Assembly: GCA_002256005.1 (NCBI GenBank)
Contig: NKIQ01000001.1
Span: forward strand, 1 to 64,000
Direction of reading: 5' to 3'
Origin: Alphaproteobacteria bacterium PA4
GTDB lineage: Bacteria > Pseudomonadota > Alphaproteobacteria > Sphingomonadales > Sphingomonadaceae
Length of the DNA: 64,000 nucleotides
The notes beneath the pieces were generated by a model. That model was given only the letters and a program-made list of their open reading frames with translations, searched no databases and was not told the DNA's origin. Both the position numbers and the translations under genes were made by a program. The first letter of the stretch is position 1, and each line of letters begins with the position of its first letter. Positions 9,542 through 22,258 of this stretch are shown in pieces.

Positions 9542-9670
9542 GCTCCCTCCCCCTTGCGGGGAGGGCGACTCGGCGCCAGCCGAGCGGGGTGGGGGTTACG
9601 CTTGATGCTACACGGGCGCCCCCCACCCCGCTCGCTTCGCGAGTCGCCCTACCCGCAAGGGGGAGGGAGT
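9542..9670. repeat. long REP/MITE-like palindrome between convergent genes
   Basis: Two arms of about 50 nt, 9544-9595 and 9619-9669, are near-perfect inverted repeats. Each begins CTCCCTCCCCCTTGCGGG and contains the block CGAGCGGGGTGGGGG or its complement. The centre is about 23 nt. Such CTCCCTCCCC palindromes are dispersed in many alphaproteobacterial genomes. Placed exactly between gdhZ (+) and fzlA (-), it could fold into a strong hairpin and act as a two-way terminator, though no T-tract is present. Confidence 0.8.
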
Positions 9671-9676
9671 GAGAGA

Positions 9677-10342
9677 TCAGAAATCCAGCTTGTCGTAGTG
9701 GAGCGGCGGTGACAGGCCTTCCATGCGTTCACCGAGCAGCGGGCGGAAGGCCGGGCGGGATTTCAGCGCCGAATACCAGATGCGCGCCGGTTCATGGCCA
9801 TCCCATTCGACGCCGCCCAGATAGTCGGCAACGGAAATTTGTGCGGCGGCGGCGATATCGGCGAGGCCGAAGGCGGGTCCGGACAGCCAGCGCCGCCGAT
9901 CGAGCAGGAAATCGAGATAGTCGAGATGCGCCTCGGCATTGCGACCGGCGTTGCGCACGCTGCCGGCATCGGGCGCCTGGCGCAGGATCAGCCGCTTGTA
10001 CATGCGTTCGGAGAGCAGCGGCGCAGTGACCTCGGCATAGAATTTCTGGTCGAACCAGGCGATCAGCCGTCGCGCTTCGGCGCGTTCCTCGGGACCGGCG
10101 CCGAGCAACGGCGTCTTTTCGACGGTTTCCTCGAAATAGTCGCAGATGGCGGCGCTGTCGGCGAGGACGATGGCGCCATTGGTCAACACTGGCGTCTGCG
10201 CCGCCGGGTTCAGCGCCGCAAAGCCGTCACGGCGCTCCCAGGGGTATTCATTGACCAGCTCCAGTGTCACGCCCTTCACCGCACAGGCAAAGCGCACCTT
10301 TCGGCTGAACGGACACAAGGGATATTGAAACAGGCGCCACAT
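9677..10342 (-). CDS. fzlA: FzlA-type GST-fold cell-division protein
   Basis: A 221-aa protein with a glutathione S-transferase fold: thioredoxin-like N-terminal domain (YPLCPFSRKVRFA, residues 7-19) and an all-helical C-terminal domain. The ending SPPLHYDKLDF and the helix LIAWFDQKFYAEVTAPLL fit FzlA, the Caulobacter FtsZ-binding GST homologue that links the Z-ring to septal wall synthesis. FzlA proteins are thought not to be active glutathione transferases. The gene is downstream of two small genes on the same strand (57-nt gap), and its 3' end faces gdhZ across the palindrome. A generic GST is the alternative. Confidence 0.75.
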   Translation of the reverse strand: MWRLFQYPLCPFSRKVRFACAVKGVTLELVNEYPWERRDGFAALNPAAQTPVLTNGAIVLADSAAICDYFEETVEKTPLLGAGPEERAEARRLIAWFDQKFYAEVTAPLLSERMYKRLILRQAPDAGSVRNAGRNAEAHLDYLDFLLDRRRWLSGPAFGLADIAAAAQISVADYLGGVEWDGHEPARIWYSALKSRPAFRPLLGERMEGLSPPLHYDKLDF

Positions 10343-10399
10343 GACTGTCGCCAGCCATAGCGGTTTAACGGCCGCGATGGAAAGGCCGCGCGCGCCGAT

Positions 10400-10855
10400 T
10401 CAGCGGCTGATGCGGCGTTCGTCGACCAGCGTGCGCCGGAACGGCACGCCATCGCGCCGCCATTGCCAGCTGCGCATGCGAATGCCCTGCGCCTCGTCCA
10501 GCTCGATCATTTCCAGAATCGCGATACCCGGCAGATCGACGCGGGCAAAGCGCAGGAACAGGGCGTGCGGCGCGTCGGCCGTGGTGAAGGCCGTGCCGTT
10601 CAGGCGTTCGGTCGACCAGTGCAGACGATTTTCGCGCAACACGCCCGGAAACACATGTTCCTCGGCGCGGCCGTCATCCCATAGAAAGCGGCTGGTCTGT
10701 ACATAGGCGTACGGGCCGGATTCGGGAAAGGCGTTGATGATCTCGCTGGCGTGATCGTCGACGAGGACGCCGTCAGTGTCGAAATGGCGATAGCGCCCGC
10801 GCCACAGCCCGACATGCGGCCGGCACACGGCCATGATGTCGGGTGCGTCGGCCAT
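10400..10855 (-). CDS. small lipocalin-like protein of unknown function
   Basis: A 151-aa soluble protein. The start VCRPHVGLWRGRYRHFDTDG and the regular beta-strand pattern (FLWDDGRAEEHVFPG, LHWSTERLNG) resemble DUF3598-like or lipocalin-type barrels that bind small hydrophobic ligands. There is no signal peptide. The ATG is 6 nt after the stop of the upstream coiled-coil gene, so the two are probably co-transcribed and translationally linked, and fzlA follows. No catalytic residues can be assigned. Confidence 0.6.
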   Translation of the reverse strand: MADAPDIMAVCRPHVGLWRGRYRHFDTDGVLVDDHASEIINAFPESGPYAYVQTSRFLWDDGRAEEHVFPGVLRENRLHWSTERLNGTAFTTADAPHALFLRFARVDLPGIAILEMIELDEAQGIRMRSWQWRRDGVPFRRTLVDERRISR

Positions 10856-10861
10856 CGCGGC

Positions 10862-11167
10862 TCAGGCCTTTTTCGCCTTGGGCCTGGCCGCCTTCAGCCG
10901 GGCGATTTCGGCTTCCAGCTGCTGGATCTTCACCGCCTGGTTGATGATGATGTCCTGCAGCGCGGCCTTTTCGGCGCTGAAATCCGGGGCGGGCTCGGCG
11001 GCCGGCGGCGGCGTTGGCGTGACGTTGACCACGGTTTCGGCGGCTTCGGCTTCGCGGCTGCCGGTCTTGAACATGCCCGATTCGCGGGCCCGCTTGATCA
11101 GCGGCGCGGCACTGACGGCGAGCGCCATCAGGCTTTCGATCAGCGGGTCCTGTTTGTTGTCGGCCAT
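10862..11167 (-). CDS. small coiled-coil protein, 101 aa
   Basis: The true start is the ATG at 11167 (MADNKQDPLIESLMAL); a longer frame upstream runs into gltB and lacks natural composition. The N-terminal half is an amphipathic helix, then a Pro/Ala-rich linker (TPTPPPAAEPAP, about residues 50-61), then a coiled coil (ALQDIIINQAVKIQQLEAEIARLKA, roughly 68-93) and a Lys-rich tail. This architecture suggests a structural or adaptor protein. It lies just after gltB on the same strand (59-nt gap). Function unknown. Confidence 0.65.
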   Translation of the reverse strand: MADNKQDPLIESLMALAVSAAPLIKRARESGMFKTGSREAEAAETVVNVTPTPPPAAEPAPDFSAEKAALQDIIINQAVKIQQLEAEIARLKAARPKAKKA

Positions 11168-11226
11168 GGCGGCGTCCTTTCCGGCGATTGTATTAGCGAG
11201 ATAGGACGCCCCCCGGCGCGTTTCAA

Positions 11227-15735
<4,509 letters not shown>

Positions 15736-15746
15736 CGTCTCGGGTC

Positions 15747-16331
15747 CTACTTCTTCGCGGGTGGCGGGGCGCTGTTCAGCGGCGCCAGCGCGGCGCGCAG
15801 CTGCGGCTCGGCAGCGTTCATCGCGGCATCGATCTTCTGGCCGATGATGCGACCGCTCGCCTGGCTGATCTCGGCGCTGATGCGTGGCTGCTTGCGGTTC
15901 AGCGCCTGGCCGGCAGGCGTGCGGAAAAACGCCGTCAGCGCCTGCAGCTCGGCCAGCGTGTAACTGCGGGCATAGGATTGCACGGCGGCGTTGAGCACGG
16001 CCTGGCTGTTGTCGCGGATCACCTTTTCGGCGATGCCGGCCTGGATCGCGCCGGCCTTTTGCAGGGCAGCGTCGAACTTGGCCTTGTTGGCATTATAGGC
16101 CGGCACAAAGCCCGGCTGCTGCGCCAGCATCGACCGCATGGCAACGCCCGAGCGCATCATCTGGACATTCTGGTTCATGCTGGCAGCGAGCTGTTCGCGC
16201 ACGCCGAGCAATTGCACCAGCCCGGCGGCGGCCTGCACGGACGCGGCGGATGGCGCCGGGGCAGTGGCAGGGGCCGCGGCGGGCGCGGCATTGGCGACGA
16301 CAACGGCTGTCAGCAACATCAACATGGACAT
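15747..16331 (-). CDS. DUF2059-family exported protein (first of pair)
   Basis: Up to 194 aa. An N-terminal hydrophobic stretch ending ANAAPAAAPA fits a signal peptide. The core SYARSYTLAELQALTAFFRTPAGQA is the DUF2059 signature, a helical periplasmic domain of unknown role. The reported ATG is only 1 nt from GAGGA; the ATG two codons later (16325) has better spacing and may be the true start. It is encoded 11 nt before gltB and 22 nt after its paralogue, within the glutamate synthase operon, which is an unusual position. Confidence 0.8.
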   Translation of the reverse strand: MSMLMLLTAVVVANAAPAAAPATAPAPSAASVQAAAGLVQLLGVREQLAASMNQNVQMMRSGVAMRSMLAQQPGFVPAYNANKAKFDAALQKAGAIQAGIAEKVIRDNSQAVLNAAVQSYARSYTLAELQALTAFFRTPAGQALNRKQPRISAEISQASGRIIGQKIDAAMNAAEPQLRAALAPLNSAPPPAKK

Positions 16332-16353
16332 ATCCTCACGAACGCTCGCAGGC

Positions 16354-16923
16354 TCATTGTTTGGCGGCTGGCATATCCAGCGCCCGCAATTCGGCGGCGA
16401 CGCTGGCCATGCGCGGCTGCATGTCGGTCATCATGCGGCTCATGATCTGCTGCATCATTGCCGCATATTCGGGGTCTGCCAGCACGTCGGTCGCCGCAAG
16501 CGTATAGGCCTGACCGTCCGGTGTGGCGAAAAATGCTTTTGCCTTGTCCATCTGCGCGATGGTGAGCCGCCGAGCATAAGAGCGGGCAGCGGCTGTCATC
16601 ATGGTCGGCATCATGTCGCGCATTGTTGTGCGCATGAACACGACCTGTTCTGCGAGGAAACGTTCGAAGATAGGCTTGGCCTTGGGCTGCGTCTCGAACA
16701 GCTTTGCCATGTTCGGCGTGTTCATGACGGCCGACTGCATGTTGGTCATCATTGTCGTGCTGGTCTGCTCGATCATGCGGTTGCGCAGCGCCGGCGGCAT
16801 CACGACTTCGACAAGGCCAGTGGCTGCCGCCAATCGGGCGGGATCAACCGCCGCCGGTGCGGCCGTCTGGGCGGCAACAGGGGCTGCAAAGAGCAGCAAG
16901 GTCAGGGCAAGAACCATGCGCAT
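16354..16923 (-). CDS. DUF2059-family exported protein (second of pair)
   Basis: A 189-aa paralogue of the neighbouring gene. The start MRMVLALTLLLFAAPVAAQTAA is a clear signal peptide with likely cleavage after VAAQ or nearby. The core ARSYARRLTIAQMDKAKAFFATPDGQA matches DUF2059. The middle is rich in Met (MIEQTSTTMMTNMQSAVMNTP; MRTTMRDMMPTMM). I chose the ATG at 16923 because the longer frame lies inside gltD. It is 19 nt after gltD in the same operon. Function unknown; periplasmic location inferred. Confidence 0.8.
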   Translation of the reverse strand: MRMVLALTLLLFAAPVAAQTAAPAAVDPARLAAATGLVEVVMPPALRNRMIEQTSTTMMTNMQSAVMNTPNMAKLFETQPKAKPIFERFLAEQVVFMRTTMRDMMPTMMTAAARSYARRLTIAQMDKAKAFFATPDGQAYTLAATDVLADPEYAAMMQQIMSRMMTDMQPRMASVAAELRALDMPAAKQ

Positions 16924-16942
16924 GGGTACGCTTCCTTTCGAA

Positions 16943-18361
16943 TCAAGCGGCTGCTGCCGTTGCCCCTGCCCGAGCCCGCAGATACTGGTGCATCTGCGCC
17001 GCCACGTCACGCCCGTCGCGCACTGCCCACACCACCAGCGAAGCACCACGCACGATGTCGCCGGCGGCGAACACGCCGGGCAGCGAGGTCATCATCGTCT
17101 TGTGGTCGCAGCGCAGCGTACCCCAGCGCGTCACCGACAGGTCGGGCGCCCCGAACAGGCCGGGCAGATCCTCGGCATCGAAGCCCAATGCCTTGATGAC
17201 CAGATCGGCCGGGGCGGTGAAATCGCCGCCGGGATCGACCTCGGGCGCACGGCGGCCATCGGCGCCGGCCTGCCCCAGCCGCATTCGCGTGGCAGTGACG
17301 CCGCCCGGCACGATCGCCGCCGGTGCCGCCAGCCAGACGAATTCGACGCCCTCTTCCTCGGCATGGGCGACCTCGCGGACCGAGCCCGGCATGTTGGCGC
17401 GGTCGCGGCGGTAGAGGCATTTGACGCTGGCGGCGCCCTGCCGCACCGCGGTGCGCACGCAATCCATGGCGGTATCGCCGCCACCGATGACGACGACATG
17501 CTTGCCGGCCGCATCGAAATTCTTGGGCAGCGCATCGCCGAAGCCGGCGCGGTTGCTGGCGGTCAGATAATCGAGCGCCGCCACGACGCCGGCGCCATCG
17601 GCCCCCGGCACATCGACATCCCGCGCCTTGTAGACGCCCGTCGCCACCAGCAGGGCATCATGGCGGCCGCGCAGCTCGGCGAGGCTGGCATCGCGGCCGA
17701 CCTCGAAATTGCTGTGGAAGATCACGCCGGCATCGCGCAGCCGGTCGACACGGCGCATGACCACCGGCTTTTCCAGCTTGAAGCCGGGGATGCCATAGGT
17801 CAGCAGGCCGCCGGCGCGGTCGTAGCGATCATAGACATGGACGGTGTACCCCTTGGAGCGCAACAGCTCCGCCGTCGTCAGCCCGGCCGGGCCGGCGCCG
17901 ATGATGCCGACCGACTGGCCAGAGCGATCGGCTGTGATGCGCACCGGCTTGACCCAGCCCATGTCCCAGGCGGTGTCGGTGATGAACTTTTCGACGGAGC
18001 CGATGGTGACGCTGCCGAAATCCTTCTCGATGACGCAATTGCCCTCGCACAGCCGGTCCTGCGGGCAGATGCGGCCACAGATTTCCGGCATGGTGCTGGT
18101 GGCGGCGGACAGCTCATAGGCTTCCTCCAGCCGGCCCTCGGCGGTCAGCTTCAGCCAGTCCGGGATATTGTTGTGCAGCGGGCAATGCACCTGACAGAAG
18201 GGAACGCCACATTGCGAGCAACGTGCTGCCTGTTCCTCTGCCTTGGCGACGATATAGGGACGGGCGATTTCGAGGAAATCATTGGCGCGTTCTTCGGCGG
18301 CGCGCTTCGACGGATAGGTCTGCGCCCGGTCGGTAAACTTCAGCATCCGTGTCTCGGCCAT
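16943..18361 (-). CDS. gltD: glutamate synthase small subunit
   Basis: A 472-aa NADPH-dependent partner of GltB that feeds electrons through FAD and 4Fe-4S clusters. The N-terminal cysteines (ARCSQCGVPFCQVHCPLHNNI at about residue 46; CGRICPQDRLCEGNC near 94) bind two 4Fe-4S clusters. SVGIIGAGPAGLTTAE is the FAD site and HVVVIGGGDTAMDC the NADPH site. The C-terminal GVFAAGDIVRGASLVVWAV is the second FAD motif. It leads a four-gene operon (gltD, DUF2059, DUF2059, gltB) and has a strong inverted repeat in its promoter region. Confidence 0.96.
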   Translation of the reverse strand: MAETRMLKFTDRAQTYPSKRAAEERANDFLEIARPYIVAKAEEQAARCSQCGVPFCQVHCPLHNNIPDWLKLTAEGRLEEAYELSAATSTMPEICGRICPQDRLCEGNCVIEKDFGSVTIGSVEKFITDTAWDMGWVKPVRITADRSGQSVGIIGAGPAGLTTAELLRSKGYTVHVYDRYDRAGGLLTYGIPGFKLEKPVVMRRVDRLRDAGVIFHSNFEVGRDASLAELRGRHDALLVATGVYKARDVDVPGADGAGVVAALDYLTASNRAGFGDALPKNFDAAGKHVVVIGGGDTAMDCVRTAVRQGAASVKCLYRRDRANMPGSVREVAHAEEEGVEFVWLAAPAAIVPGGVTATRMRLGQAGADGRRAPEVDPGGDFTAPADLVIKALGFDAEDLPGLFGAPDLSVTRWGTLRCDHKTMMTSLPGVFAAGDIVRGASLVVWAVRDGRDVAAQMHQYLRARAGATAAAA

Positions 18362-18425
18362 GATCGCAGCCCCTTTCGGAAGCCGCGTTAACCGGGCGAA
18401 TCGGACGAGTCACGCAAATAATGGC

Positions 18426-18452
18426 ATATAGGACAGTATTTATGTCCTATAT
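18426..18452. promoter_or_regulatory. inverted repeat operator in front of gltD
   Basis: A perfect 10-bp inverted repeat, ATATAGGACA-N7-TGTCCTATAT, 65 nt upstream of the gltD start. Half-site spacing suits a dimeric regulator such as an Rrf2- or GntR-type protein. No regulator gene is adjacent, so the binding protein is unknown. Confidence 0.6.
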
Positions 18453-18508
18453 AGATGACGTTTTTGCGAGTTTGCAGACAATTTGTCGATATAATGGCCG
18501 ATACGGAC

Positions 18509-19312
18509 CTATCTGGCCAACAGCCAGACCGCTGCCGCGCCGCCGACGATGATGCGGTACCAGGCAAAAGGTGCGAAGCCGAACCGGCTGACGATGGCGA
18601 CAAAGCCTTTCACCACGGCCAGCGCCACCACGAACGACACGGCAAAGCCAATGCCTATGGCCGACAGCTGGCTGGTATCGAGGCTGTCGCGGTTCTTCCA
18701 CAGCAGCAGCACCGTTGCCCCCATGATGGTCGGCACGGCGAGGAAGAAGCTGAACTCCGCCGCGGTCTTGCGATCGATGCCGAGCAGCATCGCCGACATG
18801 ATGGTGGCGCCGGATCGCGACACGCCGGGGATCATCGCAACACATTGGCCGACGCCAACGAGCAGTGCCGAGCGCGCCGGCGTTGCCTCGATGCTGTGCA
18901 CCGACGGCGCCATGGCGTTCTTTTCGATCCACAGAATCGCGATGCCGCCGACGATCAGCGCCACCGCCACCGTCATCGGGCTGAGCAGCATCGCCTCGAA
19001 CGCCTTCAGGAACAGCACCCCGGCGATACCGGCCGGCACGAAGCCGAGCAGGATGTTGCGCAGGAACGCCAGCGGTCCCGCCTGCATGGAGCCAAGGCCG
19101 ATGATGACATCGAGAAAGCGCCGCCAATAGGCCACGACAACAGCAAGGATGGCGCCGGACTGGATGGCGATCTCGAACGTCGCATTGGCCTCGCTCTTGA
19201 AACCGAGCAACTCGCCGGCGAGGATCAGATGACCGGTCGACGACACCGGCAGGAACTCGGTCAACCCTTCGACGATGCCGAGCAGGATGATGTCGAAGAG
19301 GCTGTGATCCAC
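18509..19312 (-). CDS. uppP: undecaprenyl-diphosphatase (BacA/UppP)
   Basis: A 267-aa integral membrane enzyme that dephosphorylates undecaprenyl pyrophosphate to recycle the lipid carrier for cell wall synthesis. The active-site motifs EGLTEFLPVSSTGHLIL (near the N-terminus) and GVSRSGATI (middle) are intact, with about eight membrane segments. The start used here is GTG at 19312, preceded by GGAG at a good distance; an upstream ATG at 19375 would overlap the neighbouring gene. Probably co-transcribed with the gene in front of it. Confidence 0.93.
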   Translation of the reverse strand: MDHSLFDIILLGIVEGLTEFLPVSSTGHLILAGELLGFKSEANATFEIAIQSGAILAVVVAYWRRFLDVIIGLGSMQAGPLAFLRNILLGFVPAGIAGVLFLKAFEAMLLSPMTVAVALIVGGIAILWIEKNAMAPSVHSIEATPARSALLVGVGQCVAMIPGVSRSGATIMSAMLLGIDRKTAAEFSFFLAVPTIMGATVLLLWKNRDSLDTSQLSAIGIGFAVSFVVALAVVKGFVAIVSRFGFAPFAWYRIIVGGAAAVWLLAR

Positions 19313-19349
19313 GTGGTTCTCCGCTGCCGGATGCCCCCGGCGAAAAGGT

Positions 19350-20342
19350 TCAGGCGTCGCGGTTGAAACGGCCACTGGGGCGATAGCGCTCCAGCATGGC
19401 CGGCACGAACGCCGCCATCGGCGTCGGCGTCACGCCCAGATCAGCGAGGCCGGACGCACTGGCGCTGACGACGTTGTCCTTCTGCAGCATGGCGAACTGG
19501 TCGGACGTCATCGGCATGAACGGCAGCAGGTCGCCCATCCGGCCCATCAGCGCCGCAATGCCATCGGGCACCTCGACCAGCCGGCGATGCTGCCGCGTTT
19601 CGCGGTTGATCATCTGCAGGATGGCGCGGAAGCTCAGCGCCTCTGGACCGCCGAGCTCATAGGTCCGGCCCATCGCGTCGCGCTGCATCAGCGCCGCCAC
19701 CGTCGCATCGGCGACATCCCTGACATAAACCGGCTGGAAGCGGCTGCTGCCGGCGATCACCGGCAGCAGCGGTGCCAGCCGCGCCATGGCGGCAAAGCGG
19801 TTGAGGAATTGATCTTCCGGCCCCACCACCAGGCTGGGGCGCAGGATGGTGGCCGTCGGCAGCGCGGCCAGCACGGCGGCTTCGCCTTCGGCCTTGCTGC
19901 GCGCATAGGGCACCGGCGAAGTGGCATCGGCCCCGATCGCCGACATCTGGACGTAGTGACGAACGCCCGCCGCTGCAGCCGCGCGCGCCGCTCGCCCGGC
20001 GCCGGTGGCCTGCACGGCATCGAAGCGCTGACCCGACCTTTCATCGAGGATGCCGACGAGATTTATGCCGGCGTCGGCGTCCGCGAAGGCCGCCGTCATC
20101 TGCACATCGGAGGTGATGTTGCCATGCACCAGCTGGATCTGCCCGAGATCGCCGAGCGGTTTCAGGAACAGTGCGGTTTCAGGATGGCGGACAGCAACGC
20201 GTACGCGCAGGCCACGCTCGGCCAGCCGCCGCACGATATAACGGCCGATGAAGCCGGAGCCACCGATGACGGTGACCAGCGCGCCGGGCGGCAGCGGAAC
20301 GATGCTGGGACCGGTCAGGGAATCGGATACGGAATCAGTCAT
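19350..20342 (-). CDS. NDUFA9-like NAD(P)-binding protein
   Basis: A 330-aa atypical short-chain dehydrogenase. The Rossmann motif VTVIGGSGFIGRYIVRRLAERG sits at about residues 23-44, followed by VRHYVQMSAIGAD and PYARSKAEGE, the degenerate YxxxK region. This is the complex I NDUFA9-subunit family, common in alphaproteobacteria and possibly involved in complex I assembly or quinone-linked metabolism. Start at ATG 20342; the longer frame has no ribosome site. It leads uppP on the same strand with a 37-nt gap. Confidence 0.8.
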   Translation of the reverse strand: MTDSVSDSLTGPSIVPLPPGALVTVIGGSGFIGRYIVRRLAERGLRVRVAVRHPETALFLKPLGDLGQIQLVHGNITSDVQMTAAFADADAGINLVGILDERSGQRFDAVQATGAGRAARAAAAAGVRHYVQMSAIGADATSPVPYARSKAEGEAAVLAALPTATILRPSLVVGPEDQFLNRFAAMARLAPLLPVIAGSSRFQPVYVRDVADATVAALMQRDAMGRTYELGGPEALSFRAILQMINRETRQHRRLVEVPDGIAALMGRMGDLLPFMPMTSDQFAMLQKDNVVSASASGLADLGVTPTPMAAFVPAMLERYRPSGRFNRDA

Positions 20343-20488
20343 GGCGCTGCCCTTTAGCGCGGCCAGCGTTCTCTGTCGCGCTGCCAGTTGCCGCTGGCAG
20401 CACCGCACGCCCCCTGAAAATGTCGCTCGAAACCACAAGGCGATTGACAAGCCCCGCGCCGCCCCCTAACCGCCCCCTCCTACCCCGT

Positions 20489-20575
20489 GCCCGGATGGCG
20501 GAATTGGTAGACGCACCAGCTTCAGGTGCTGGCGCTCGCAAGGGCGTGGAGGTTCGAGTCCTCTTCCGGGCACCA
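20489..20575 (+). tRNA. tRNA-Leu (anticodon CAG)
   Basis: A class II tRNA: acceptor GCCCGGA pairs with TCCGGGC, the anticodon stem CCAGC/GCTGG encloses loop TTCAGGT (anticodon CAG), and it has a long variable arm (GCGCTCGCAAGGGCG region), T-arm GGTTCGAGTCC and encoded CCA. Its 3' end is the integration site of the island, and integration has regenerated a complete tRNA. Confidence 0.96.
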
Positions 20576-20601
20576 TCACCCCGGCCGCCAGCGGCCGCCG
20601 G
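20553..20601 (+). repeat. attL of the genomic island
   Basis: A 49-nt block covering the T-arm, acceptor and CCA of tRNA-Leu plus 26 nt beyond. It recurs at 36243-36290 with one missing G in the acceptor (CCGGG to CCGG). The distal part, a CCGGCCGC/GCGGCC hairpin, is probably the ancestral tRNA terminator. Confidence 0.93.
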
Positions 20602-20688
20602 AGGTTGAAAAAACCCTTTAAATCAGCTACTTTAGCTCTCGCATTGACCGCCTGTGTTCGCCGACATTCGCCGGCAAGCGCAGATTTC

Positions 20689-20708
20689 TGGGGGCCTTTT
20701 TGGGGGCC
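20689..20708 (+). repeat. left arm-type repeat pair TGGGGGCC
   Basis: Two copies of TGGGGGCC spaced 12 bp apart (20689-20696 and 20701-20708), separated by TTTT. The same pair, identical over 22 nt including flanks, lies at 36169-36188 just inside attR. Phased repeats of this kind next to att sites are typical arm-binding sites of P4-family integrases. Confidence 0.7.
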
Positions 20709-20750
20709 TTTTTCCAAGCGGCTTTGCAGCACGGCTGCGAGGGTAAACCG

Positions 20751-21968
20751 ATGGCATTGACAGATACCGCAATCAAGCAAGCTAAACCCGGCGACATCGA
20801 CCGCAAGCTGGCCGATGAAAAGGGGCTTCACCTGCTGGTGACAACCGGCGGATCGAAGCTGTGGCGGTTGAAATATCGCATCGACGGCAAGGAAAAGAAG
20901 CTGGCGCTCGGCAGTTACCCCGACGTGGGCTTGAAGGAAGCCCGAGCCCGCCGCGACGCGGCGCGCACCGCTGCAGAAGCGGGCAGCGATCCGGCAGCAG
21001 CCAAACGCGAGGCCCGAATCGCTCGGCAATTCTCAGCAGCCAACACATTCGGCGCGATCGCTGAGGAGTATATCGCCAAGCTGGAAGCGGAGGATAAGGC
21101 ATACGTCACTATCGCTAAAACCCGCTGGCTGCTGTCAAAGCTTTCGCCATCCTTAGGCAAGCGACCGATCGCAGACATCACACCGCACGAATTGCTTACC
21201 GTACTGAGAGCGGCCGAACGCAAAGGCCATCGCGAAACTGCCCGCCGCCTGCGATCCTTCGCGAGCCGTGTGTTTCGGTACGCCGTTGTGACAGCGCGGG
21301 CGACCGCTGATCCCGCGCAACCGCTTCAAGGTGCGCTGGTGGCGCCGAAAGTCACTCACCATGCGGCCATTATCGATCAGGCTGCCTTCGGTGGTCTGCT
21401 GCGATCAATCGAAAGTTATTCTGGCCAGCCGGTCACAAGGCTGGCGCTGCGCTTCACCGCGCATGTTTTCCAACGGCCCGGCGAAATTCGTCAAGCAGAG
21501 TGGGCTGAGATTGATTTCGAAAAGGCCGTCTGGACGATCCCAGCGGCCCGCATGAAGCAGCGCCAGGCGCATCGGGTGCCGCTGTCGTCGCAAGCCGTTG
21601 CAGTGTTGCGCGAAGCCCAAACAATTTCCGGTGGTGGTCGCTACATCTTTCCCAAGCTGGGGTCGGCCTTAAAGCCGATGTGCGAAAACGCCATCAATCA
21701 GGCGTTGCGGCGCATGGGCTATGGCAAGTACGTCATGACCGCGCATGGGTTCCGTTCAACCGCATCCTCCCTTTTGAATGAAAGCGGCAAGTGGAACCCC
21801 GATGCAATTGAGCGAGCATTGTCGCACGCCGACAGTGATCAGGTGCGATCAGCCTACCATCGCGGAGAGCACTGGGCTGAGCGGGTCGAGATGGCGCAAT
21901 GGTGGAGCGACCATATAGATGTACTGCGCGATGGCGCTACGGTTATCCCCTTTCGGCAGCCAGCATAG
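20751..21968 (+). CDS. P4-type tyrosine integrase
   Basis: A 405-aa site-specific recombinase. N-terminal DUF4102-like arm-binding domain (MALTDTAIKQAKPGDIDRKL; LWRLKYRIDGKEKKLALGSY), a core-binding domain, then the catalytic domain with Arg in FQRPGEIRQAEW, the HGFRSTASSLL box (His-x-x-Arg), His in ALSHADSDQVR and the nucleophile Tyr in RSAYHRG. All catalytic residues are present, so it should be active on tRNA-Leu. I use the ATG at 20751, preceded by GAGGG; a longer frame starts inside the arm repeats. It is transcribed away from attL. Confidence 0.95.
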   Translation: MALTDTAIKQAKPGDIDRKLADEKGLHLLVTTGGSKLWRLKYRIDGKEKKLALGSYPDVGLKEARARRDAARTAAEAGSDPAAAKREARIARQFSAANTFGAIAEEYIAKLEAEDKAYVTIAKTRWLLSKLSPSLGKRPIADITPHELLTVLRAAERKGHRETARRLRSFASRVFRYAVVTARATADPAQPLQGALVAPKVTHHAAIIDQAAFGGLLRSIESYSGQPVTRLALRFTAHVFQRPGEIRQAEWAEIDFEKAVWTIPAARMKQRQAHRVPLSSQAVAVLREAQTISGGGRYIFPKLGSALKPMCENAINQALRRMGYGKYVMTAHGFRSTASSLLNESGKWNPDAIERALSHADSDQVRSAYHRGEHWAERVEMAQWWSDHIDVLRDGATVIPFRQPA

Positions 21969-22258
21969 GCGCTGAAGCCACCTGGTCGGTACACACCGAG
22001 GATTCACATCGCATCAAGAGCTAATCAGCGCCCATTCCCAGGAGGGCTAAAACCCCAATCGCGCGTGGACCGCTAGCGCTGTAATGCGGGCAGCGGCTAG
22101 GCCAGGATGGAGGCGTATTGCATTTCCATTTGAGTCGACAATTCGCATGTTCGTGTTTTGTCCTGTACATTTCTCTGGCGCTTCAACGGAAGGGATGGCT
22201 TGGAACCGTTGCCGCGCGCGCCTATCCGGGTAGCCGGCTAAGTTGGGATGAGTTCGAA

